Source: Chloroflexia bacterium (lineage in GTDB: Bacteria > Chloroflexota > Chloroflexia > Thermomicrobiales > UBA6265). Taken from it: 6,852 bases of DNA. The translations under genes and the position numbers were made by a program. The stretch lies in assembly GCA_013698285.1 (NCBI GenBank), contig JACCVE010000429.1, positions 1 to 6,852 of the forward strand, in the 5' to 3' direction. This document shows, piece by piece, positions 1 through 4,530 of the stretch. The notes below the pieces were generated by a model. That model was not told the origin of the DNA. It did not search any database and worked only from the letters and a program-made list of their open reading frames with translations. How positions within the stretch are numbered: the first letter of the stretch is position 1; every line of letters starts with the position of its first letter.

Positions 1-572
1 GTATTGCCGGGGTCCACCGCGACGCCCAGGTCGCTCGCCTCCACCAGCGCGTAGCCGGCCCCGCCCCAGGCGACCGTCACGCGGACCTCGCTCGATGCCA
101 GCCGGACCGGGACATCGGCGGCGATGACGTAGGACGGGACATTGGCGAAGGCGACGCCGGTGACCCTGTCCCCCTCGACGGATGCCCGGGCCACGATCGG
201 CCCGGCAGGCGCGTCGTAGGTGACGACGGTCTCCGGTTCCCGCATTTGAAGGGCGCCGGTCTCCAGCAGGGCGGTCGTCAGGGTGATGATGCCGTGTCCG
301 CACATCGTGCTGTAGCCCTCGTTGGTCAGGAAGATCACCCCGTGATCCGCGCCGGGAGAGACCGGCGGGGTCAGGATCGCGCCGTACATGTCGGCGTGGC
401 CGCGGGGCTCGAAGAGCAACAGGCGGCGCAGGTCGTCGTGGTGCTCCTCGAACCAGCGGCGCCGGTCCAGCACGGTGTCGCCCCTGGGAACCGGCAGACC
501 CGAGGTGATGATCCGCAACGGCTCCCCGGCGGCGTGGGCGTCGATCGTGGAGATGACCCGGTGGAGGCGCAT
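1..572 (-). CDS. Proline racemase family protein, probably trans-3-hydroxy-L-proline dehydratase-like (partial, N-terminal 190 residues)
   Basis: Reading from ATG at 572-570 gives an open frame of 190 residues that runs off the left edge. The start, STIDAHAAGEPLRI (residues 8-21), and PRGHADMYG (56-64) are hallmarks of the proline racemase superfamily. NEGYSTMCGHG (84-94) carries the first catalytic cysteine, Cys91. Family members racemise proline, epimerise 4-hydroxyproline, or dehydrate trans-3-hydroxy-L-proline to pyrroline-2-carboxylate, all in the cytoplasm. The NEGYSTMCGHG form resembles the dehydratase branch more than 4-hydroxyproline epimerases. The deciding second active-site residue (Cys versus Thr, in the C-terminal half) is outside the window, so the reaction is left open. 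No strong Shine-Dalgarno precedes the ATG. It begins two bases after the stop of the upstream SCO1664-family gene, so translational coupling is likely. Superfamily membership is secure; substrate is inference. Confidence 0.9.
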   Translation of the reverse strand, partial: MRLHRVISTIDAHAAGEPLRIITSGLPVPRGDTVLDRRRWFEEHHDDLRRLLLFEPRGHADMYGAILTPPVSPGADHGVIFLTNEGYSTMCGHGIITLTTALLETGALQMREPETVVTYDAPAGPIVARASVEGDRVTGVAFANVPSYVIAADVPVRLASSEVRVTVAWGGAGYALVEASDLGVAVDPGN

Positions 573-574
573 CG

Positions 575-1342
575 TCACCACCAGCCCCAGGGAACGTTGC
601 GCCGGGTGCTGAGCCGGGGATAGCGGCCGTCGAGGAGGAACCCCTCCACCCGGTTGAAGACCGCGTCGATCTCGCCGGCGGCGAGGTGCGGCGCCAGGGC
701 GGCACGGACCACGGGGGCCCGGTCACGGAGGGAGCGCAGGTCGTCCAGCACCCCCGGCGAGACGGGGTCGCCGACGAACTGCCAGAGTACGGTCCGTAAC
801 TTGGGATACGTATTGAAGGTGAGGCCGTGGTCGATGCCCCAGACGCGGCCGGCCGGGTCGCGAAGGCAGTGGCCGATCTTGCGGTCGGCATTGTTGGCGA
901 GGTGGTCGAACATCACCAGTCGCTCGATTTCCGGCAGGCACTGGCCCCAGAACTCGGAGGGGTCGCCCTGGTCGGCGTCCGGCTGGACGTAGAGCTGGAG
1001 GCTGCCGACCCCGTTCGGGCCGTCGCGGACCACGGTCGGGGGCACCAGGTGCCAGCCGAGGTGGTGGCTGAGGACGTAGGCGGCAATCTCGCGGTGGAAG
1101 AGGGTGCCGTCCGGAAAATCGTACAGGGGGGCCTCGCCGGCCCGGGGCTTGTAGATCGCCAGCGTGTCCGGGCCGTCTCCCGCCGAGAGGGCGACGCCGA
1201 AGGTGTAGTTGGAGCCCCAGGGGATCAGGCGGGCGGCCGTGATTTCGGCGGTGCGGAGGAGATGGAGCGCCTCGACCTCCGGCAACGGGGGGGGTGAGGT
1301 GGGCCCGCCGTCCTGCTCGATCTGGAGGAAGAGGTCGGGCAT
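575..1342 (-). CDS. SCO1664 family protein (PI3/4-kinase-like fold), 255 aa
   Basis: The start is ATG 1342-1340, preceded by GAGGG at 1354-1350 (spacing 7), giving 255 residues, about the usual family length. The frame stays open upstream to 2068, but that extension is low-complexity, lies antisense to another gene and is rejected. Visible motifs are IYKP with candidate nucleotide-binding Lys65, a catalytic-loop-like FDHLANNADRK (145-155) and a DHG triad (171-173) in WGIDHGLTFN, followed by KLRTVLW (181-187). These match the SCO1664/TIGR03843 family, which is distantly related to phosphatidylinositol 3/4-kinases and HipA-like kinases. The substrate is unknown. In actinobacteria, relatives sit near a DUF3090 gene and an MSMEG_4193-type phosphatase gene (from memory); here the downstream partner is instead a proline racemase-family gene two bases away. 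The protein has no signal peptide and is probably cytoplasmic. Family call is firm; kinase activity is inferred from motifs. Confidence 0.9.
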   Translation of the reverse strand: MPDLFLQIEQDGGPTSPPPLPEVEALHLLRTAEITAARLIPWGSNYTFGVALSAGDGPDTLAIYKPRAGEAPLYDFPDGTLFHREIAAYVLSHHLGWHLVPPTVVRDGPNGVGSLQLYVQPDADQGDPSEFWGQCLPEIERLVMFDHLANNADRKIGHCLRDPAGRVWGIDHGLTFNTYPKLRTVLWQFVGDPVSPGVLDDLRSLRDRAPVVRAALAPHLAAGEIDAVFNRVEGFLLDGRYPRLSTRRNVPWGWW

Positions 1343-1418
1343 CGGGGTTCCCTCGTCCGTTGCGTTCCCACATCCGGCGACCGGACCACGTTTCCCCGGG
1401 ACGCTCTGTGGGTGTCCC

Positions 1419-1444
1419 TGTCGATGCGCGTGGCCCGTCATGAT
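1419..1444 (+). repeat. Direct-repeat pair, copy 1 (two 12-mers, 2 bp apart)
   Basis: TGTCGATGCGCG at 1419-1430 and GCCCGTCATGAT at 1433-1444 both recur exactly downstream, in the same order, at 1504-1515 and 1555-1566. In this copy the two units are only 2 bp apart; in the second copy they are 39 bp apart. The second unit overlaps the candidate minus-strand -10 element. The units could be operator half-sites or a relic of a local duplication; the sequence does not decide. Confidence 0.6.
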
Positions 1445-1470
1445 TCTACCCCGCTCTCGCGGCCGGGGAA
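1443..1470 (-). promoter_or_regulatory. Candidate promoter for the SCO1664-family/racemase operon
   Basis: On the minus strand TAGAAT (1448-1443) matches the -10 consensus at 5 of 6 positions. A weak -35-like TTCCCC (1470-1465) lies 16 bp upstream and overlaps the left arm of the palindrome. Transcription from here would give a 5' leader of roughly 90 bases before ATG 1342. The -35 is poor, so this is tentative. Confidence 0.3.
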
Positions 1471-1499
1471 GTGACGGCGGCCACCGCGATTCCCCGCCC
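1461..1499. repeat. Imperfect palindrome in the divergent promoter region
   Basis: GGCCGGGGAA (1461-1470) pairs with TTCCCCGCCC (1490-1499) at 9 of 10 positions, the mismatch being 1463/1497. Inside it, GCGG (1477-1480) and CCGC (1484-1487) can form a small hairpin around CCA. The palindrome sits between the two candidate promoters. It could bind a dimeric regulator or form a hairpin in RNA; neither is shown. Confidence 0.45.
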
Positions 1500-1503
1500 G
1501 AGA

Positions 1504-1566
1504 TGTCGATGCGCGGGATCGCCGGTCCTGGTATAGACTCGGCCACGAGAACCCGCCCGTCATGAT
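1504..1566 (+). repeat. Direct-repeat pair, copy 2 (two 12-mers, 39 bp apart)
   Basis: TGTCGATGCGCG at 1504-1515 and GCCCGTCATGAT at 1555-1566 repeat the units at 1419-1444 exactly. The 39-bp spacer contains the candidate extended -10 element of the plus-strand gene, so the two units flank that promoter. The second unit lies just before the Shine-Dalgarno sequence at 1568-1574. Confidence 0.6.
1529..1537 (+). promoter_or_regulatory. Candidate extended -10 promoter for the secreted-protein gene
   Basis: TGGTATAGA combines the TGn extension with a TATAGA hexamer in an otherwise GC-rich region. No good -35 lies 16-18 bp upstream, as is tolerated by extended -10 promoters. Transcription would start about 35-40 bases before the GTG at 1581, leaving room for the strong Shine-Dalgarno at 1568-1574. 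Confidence 0.4.
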
Positions 1567-1567
1567 C

Positions 1568-1574
1568 GAGGAGG
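1568..1574 (+). promoter_or_regulatory. Ribosome binding site fixing the GTG start at 1581
   Basis: GAGGAGG lies six bases before GTG 1581, an almost ideal Shine-Dalgarno. The codons that follow encode a standard signal peptide, which supports this non-ATG start. Confidence 0.75.
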
Positions 1575-1580
1575 ATCCCC

Positions 1581-2276
1581 GTGCGCACGCTCTGGACCTG
1601 TTCCCTGGTCCTCCTGATGATCCTGGGGTGGGCGACATCGTCCGGCAGCGCCCAAAACGATGATGATGATCCCCTGGCAGACCTGCAGACGGTCGTCGCG
1701 GAGCAGGGCGAGGAGATCGACCGGCTCGGAAACCGGGTAGCCACCCTCGAGGCGGGCGACGCGCCATCATCGGAGGGGCGACCCACCGAAGACGCCGGTT
1801 CCGGCGATGAGGGGGACACGGGGGACACCGGTGTCCCGGTGGACGGCGACGACCCGGTCGCCCTCGGTGATCCCGCCGTCGTCGGCGAATGGACGATCAG
1901 CGTCGTGGGGTACCGGCCCGACGCGACCGGGCTGGTGCTGGCCGAGGGCAACCCGCCGCCGGGTGACGGGCAACGGTACGTGCTGATCAAGCTCGACGCG
2001 ACGTACGACGGTGAGGGCGAGGCGAGTTTCTTCTTCTCGTCGAGCTGGGGCGTCGGCGATGACACCACGGTTCTCTACGACGAGTTCTCGGACGGGTGCC
2101 CTTTCGTCCCGGACGGGTTCTCTGGCCGGGACGACACCCGGGCGGGTGACTCGATCGAGGGGAACATCTGCTTCCTGATTGATACCGACGATGTCGAGGG
2201 TTTGGTCCTCTACATCCGCCCGTTCACCTCCAGCGACGACGACGTGGTCGCCTTCGCGTTGACCGAGGACCAGTAG
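1581..2276 (+). CDS. Secreted acidic protein with coiled coil and DUF4352-like domain, 231 aa
   Basis: The GTG start follows GAGGAGG. Residues 1-24 form a Sec-type signal peptide: a short basic start, a hydrophobic core around 8-17, and a likely signal peptidase I cut after GSA (22-24). With no lipobox cysteine it looks secreted rather than a lipoprotein. Residues 31-58 (PLADLQTVVAEQGEEIDRLG onward) form a short heptad-like coiled coil. Residues 59-95 are a low-complexity Asp/Gly/Glu linker. From about 103 (EWTISVVGYRP) the protein looks like a beta-sandwich of the DUF4352 kind: a buried WTISV strand, then QRYVLIKLDATY, then ICFLIDTDDVEGLVLYIRP. Cys173 and Cys197 could form a disulfide after export. 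Function is unknown. Oligomerisation through the coiled coil is inference. The fold assignment is a pattern-level guess. Confidence 0.8.
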   Translation: MRTLWTCSLVLLMILGWATSSGSAQNDDDDPLADLQTVVAEQGEEIDRLGNRVATLEAGDAPSSEGRPTEDAGSGDEGDTGDTGVPVDGDDPVALGDPAVVGEWTISVVGYRPDATGLVLAEGNPPPGDGQRYVLIKLDATYDGEGEASFFFSSSWGVGDDTTVLYDEFSDGCPFVPDGFSGRDDTRAGDSIEGNICFLIDTDDVEGLVLYIRPFTSSDDDVVAFALTEDQ

Positions 2277-2284
2277 CCGGGCCG

Positions 2285-2344
2285 GGTCCGGGGCGCCGGG
2301 AACCGCGCCACTGGACGCCGACGCGGATGTAACGCTCCCGGACC
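2285..2344 (+). repeat. Inverted repeat in the gap before the FAH gene (possible terminator or leader structure)
   Basis: GGTCCGGG (2285-2292) is perfectly complementary to CCCGGACC (2337-2344), 44 bases apart. Within the loop GGCGC (2292-2296) and GCGCC (2305-2309) can form a second small hairpin, sharing base 2292. The structure starts 9 bases after the stop codon of the secreted-protein gene and ends 50 bases before the FAH start. It could act as a terminator or fold in the FAH leader. No U-tract follows. In GC-rich DNA such pairs also arise by chance. Confidence 0.3.
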
Positions 2345-2381
2345 GTCACGCGACGCCGGGTCTCTGCCGAACCAGATGAAT

Positions 2382-2386
2382 GGAGA
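2382..2386 (+). promoter_or_regulatory. Ribosome binding site that selects the FAH start at 2395
   Basis: GGAGA lies eight bases before ATG 2395. The in-frame ATG at 2380 overlaps this site and has no good Shine-Dalgarno of its own, so 2395 (or the adjacent ATG at 2398) is preferred. Confidence 0.6.
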
Positions 2387-2394
2387 ACATCGAG

Positions 2395-3180
2395 ATGATG
2401 ATCGTGCGGTACGTGGACGAGACGAAGCAGGCCCGGTTCCAGGCACGGTACGGGGTAGTCGAGGACGGCCATGTGCGGGCGGCCAGCGGTGACCCGTTCA
2501 CCGGGGTCGAGCCGGGCGAGACGATCGGCACCATGGACGACCTGACGCTACTGCCGCCGGTCCAGCCCGGCAAGATCGTCTGCGTCGGTCTGAACTACGC
2601 CGCCCACGTGACCGAGAACGATGCCAGCCGGGAGATCCCGGCCGAGCCGGTGTTGTTCATGAAGCCGAATTCGGCCCTGATCGGACACGGCGGGACGATC
2701 GAGATCGCCAACCCGGCCAACCGGACCGACTTCGAGGCGGAGTTGGCCCTGGTGATCGGCAAGGTGGCCCGCGATGTCTCCGAGGAGGAGGCGGCCGACT
2801 ACGTCCTCGGCATCACCGCCGCCAACGATGTCTCGGATCGGGTGCTGCAGAAGCAGGACGGGCAGTGGGTCCGGGCCAAGGGGTACGACACCTATTGCCC
2901 GGCCGGCCCGGTGCTGGTCACCGGCGTGGACCTGACCCGGGGCGACATCACGGTCGAATCTCGCCTCAACGGCGAGGTCCGGCAATCACAATCGACGGGG
3001 AGCATGCTCTTCAGCCCGCTGTTCCTGGTCTCGTTCATCAGCCGGGTGATGACGCTGGACCCGGGCGACCTGATCCTGACGGGCACCCCGGAAAACGTCG
3101 GACCGATGACTCCCGGTGACATGATCGAAGTCGAGGTGGGTCCGGTCGGCATCCTGCGCAACCTGGTCGCCGCCCGCTGA
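2395..3180 (+). CDS. Fumarylacetoacetate hydrolase (FAH) family protein, 261 aa
   Basis: The protein has the complete FAH C-terminal catalytic fold. KIVCVGLNYAAHVTEN holds the His71/Glu74 pair. DFEAELALVIG supplies acidic metal ligands Glu114 and Glu116. ITAANDVSDR supplies Asp145. AKGYDT includes Lys162, and LILTGTPENVG (226-236) is the signature near the C-terminus. The family cleaves or isomerises C-C bonds in acylpyruvates and related 2-oxo-dioates using Mg2+ or Ca2+, in the cytoplasm. Length and the short N-terminal region starting MMIVRYVDE match the small acylpyruvase / hydroxyhepta-diene-dioate isomerase-like members rather than eukaryotic FAH. No aromatic-degradation genes adjoin it, so the substrate is open; an oxaloacetate tautomerase or acylpyruvate hydrolase role is possible. 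It lies 118 bases downstream of the secreted-protein gene on the same strand, with no obvious functional link. The start is chosen by GGAGA at 2382-2386. Confidence 0.92.
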   Translation: MMIVRYVDETKQARFQARYGVVEDGHVRAASGDPFTGVEPGETIGTMDDLTLLPPVQPGKIVCVGLNYAAHVTENDASREIPAEPVLFMKPNSALIGHGGTIEIANPANRTDFEAELALVIGKVARDVSEEEAADYVLGITAANDVSDRVLQKQDGQWVRAKGYDTYCPAGPVLVTGVDLTRGDITVESRLNGEVRQSQSTGSMLFSPLFLVSFISRVMTLDPGDLILTGTPENVGPMTPGDMIEVEVGPVGILRNLVAAR

Positions 3181-3229
3181 CGACCAGCCGGGGGCCGTGT
3201 CATCGGGTGCCGGGGGGAGGTACCCGGCG

Positions 3230-3253
3230 GGCCCGGCGTAACGCCGACGGGCC
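3230..3253. terminator. GC-rich hairpin between convergent genes (possible bidirectional terminator)
   Basis: GGCCCG (3230-3235) pairs with CGGGCC (3248-3253). Inside, CGGCG-TAA-CGCCG (3234-3246) forms an alternative compact 5-bp stem with a three-base loop. It sits 49 bases past the FAH stop and one base past the stop codon of the opposing metallopeptidase gene, the right place to end both transcripts. No U-tract follows on either strand, so termination efficiency is uncertain. Confidence 0.45.
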
Positions 3254-3254
3254 G

Positions 3255-4364
3255 CTAGAGGGCCTCGCCGCAGCCCAGGAACCCATCCCGGTTGCCGACC
3301 AGGAAGGCGCTGGCCCGCTGTTCGGCGGTGCCGTGGGCGCGCTCGGAGTACTCGTCGATGCCGGGCGGGTCACCCAGGTAGGTGATCGCGAAATCAGCGG
3401 CCTCCTGGACATCGTCCTCGACGATGACGCCCCGGGTCCGGGCGTCGAGGGCGTAGACGCCCGTCAGGCAGTCGGCCATCAGTTCCAGTTCGATGCTGTA
3501 GAGCTCGCCGTACTCGTCTGGCGAGGCCGAGCGCTCGATGCCCACGCCGGTCTGGGCATGGTGCGCCCATTCGTGGGCGATGACGAAGGCGACCGCGAAG
3601 TCGCCACTGCCGAACTCCAGGTCATCGAGGAAGGCCTGGTCCAGGTAGATCGTCTGATCGGGCGGGCAGTAAAAGGCCCAGAACCCGTCGCTGGCGGGGC
3701 CGCAGGCGGTCGATGCCGCCTCGCCGGGGGGTACGAGGACGACGCCGGGGGACCGGTAGTCGAATTCGCTGGAGGCGAAGGCGTCTCGGAAGAAGTCGTC
3801 GAGGTCCGTGACCACGTACTCGATCAGGGGGACGCCGGTCAGGGCATCGATCGGGTCCCCGGCCGAGCCCTCAGGTAGGTAGCGTTCGGTCGCCGCCTCG
3901 ACGTAGGCGGCATCGGTGCCGAAGAACCATCGCCAAGCACCCTCGACCTCGACCAGATACATCTCGGATTGCAGCGTTCGAGTCTGGCCATTCTCCTGGT
4001 AGGGCTGGTCGTAGAAGACGGTCGCCGCGTCCTCGTAGCGGACGCCGGTGACGGGCCAGGTCCACGGGCCGATCTGGACATCGATCACGACGGCAAGGTC
4101 TGGTTGGGCGGTGGCGTAGATCTCCTCGAAGGCGCCCGTGGCGACGACGCGGGGCACCACGGCGTGCGCATCAGGGTGGATCACGTCATAGAGGGCGTTG
4201 TACTGCCCGGCCACGGCGAGGTCGAAGAAGGCATAGGCGGCATCGGCTGCCGACCGCTCCCGCTCGGTGGCCTGGTTGGCCATCGCCTCCGTATTGGTCC
4301 GGACAGTCACGCTGGCGAGGACGGCAATGACGATCACCAGGCGCATGAGTCTTCGGGCGTCCAT
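3255..4364 (-). CDS. Secreted neutral zinc metallopeptidase (YpfJ-like) with N-terminal NTF2-like region, 369 aa
   Basis: ATG 4364-4362 is preceded by AGAGGAGA, ideally spaced. Residues 7-21 are strongly hydrophobic after an Arg-containing start, and AMA (27-29) gives a plausible signal peptidase cut; an uncleaved anchor is the alternative. Residues 35-162 (SAADAAYAFFDLAVAGQYNA onward, with AYAFFDLA and WRWFFGTDAAY) resemble an NTF2/SnoaL-like fold. From about 185 the protein is a zinc peptidase of the YpfJ family (PF04228 type). ACGPAS and FYCPPDQTIYLD carry Cys221 and Cys233. AHEWAHHAQ provides zinc ligands His264 and His268 with catalytic Glu265, and ELMADCLTGVYA provides the likely third ligand Glu294. 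Cys299 and Cys365 may pair. The catalytic set is complete, so activity is expected outside the membrane; substrates are unknown. The family call is firm; the N-terminal fold is a weaker pattern-based call. Confidence 0.9.
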   Translation of the reverse strand: MDARRLMRLVIVIAVLASVTVRTNTEAMANQATERERSAADAAYAFFDLAVAGQYNALYDVIHPDAHAVVPRVVATGAFEEIYATAQPDLAVVIDVQIGPWTWPVTGVRYEDAATVFYDQPYQENGQTRTLQSEMYLVEVEGAWRWFFGTDAAYVEAATERYLPEGSAGDPIDALTGVPLIEYVVTDLDDFFRDAFASSEFDYRSPGVVLVPPGEAASTACGPASDGFWAFYCPPDQTIYLDQAFLDDLEFGSGDFAVAFVIAHEWAHHAQTGVGIERSASPDEYGELYSIELELMADCLTGVYALDARTRGVIVEDDVQEAADFAITYLGDPPGIDEYSERAHGTAEQRASAFLVGNRDGFLGCGEAL

Positions 4365-4530
4365 GGTTAAATCTCCTCTGTCCGGGCCGGGACGGCGACG
4401 GTTCGGGCGGGCGGCGGGTGTCGAGGTTCCTCATGCGGACGCGAGCGCCATTCGTAGCACAGGCGTCGAGCAGCCTCCGGCGGCGGGGAGAGCGGGGAGC
4501 CATCGGCCCCAGTCGCCCGCTCTGGTCAGG
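4365..4530. other. Intergenic gap between the DUF255 gene and the metallopeptidase gene
   Basis: Both flanking genes are on the minus strand. The gap holds the terminator-like hairpin of the DUF255 gene and must contain any separate promoter for the metallopeptidase. A weak -10-like TACGAAT with an upstream TG is visible on the minus strand near 4451-4457, without a matching -35. No small gene is convincing here. Confidence 0.4.
4489..4523 (-). terminator. Terminator-like hairpin after the DUF255 gene
   Basis: On the plus strand AGAGCGGG (4489-4496) is the exact reverse complement of CCCGCTCT (4516-4523), a perfect 8-bp stem. GAGCC (4497-4501) and GGCCC (4505-4509) can add an inner 5-bp stem with one G-U pair in the minus-strand RNA. 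The hairpin begins seven bases past the stop codon of the DUF255 gene on the minus strand. It lacks a U-tract, as is common for hairpins in GC-rich genomes. Confidence 0.5.

Larger units (their letters stand above)
1343..1580. promoter_or_regulatory. Divergent intergenic region with repeats and promoter candidates
   Basis: This 238-bp gap separates the minus-strand kinase-like/racemase operon from the plus-strand secreted-protein gene, so it must drive both directions. It contains two different 12-bp direct repeats, each present twice in the same order, an imperfect palindrome near its centre and -10-like elements for each strand, all listed separately. No small open frame with a convincing ribosome binding site was seen here. 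Confidence 0.7.

Noticed and set aside
827..1297. Plus-strand open frame of 156 codons
   Set aside because: It is entirely antisense to the SCO1664-family gene, whose conserved motifs are intact; no independent support.
1343..2068. Upstream extension of the SCO1664-family frame to a 497-residue protein
   Set aside because: The added residues are Ser/Pro/Arg-rich low complexity, lie antisense to the secreted-protein gene and across the divergent promoter region. A good Shine-Dalgarno and the normal family length place the start at 1342.
2380..2394. Earlier ATG at 2380 as the FAH start
   Set aside because: It overlaps the Shine-Dalgarno that best serves ATG 2395 and adds only five residues not expected in the family.
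3207..3878. Plus-strand open frame of 223 codons
   Set aside because: It is antisense to the metallopeptidase gene, with no motif and composition typical of a shadow frame.
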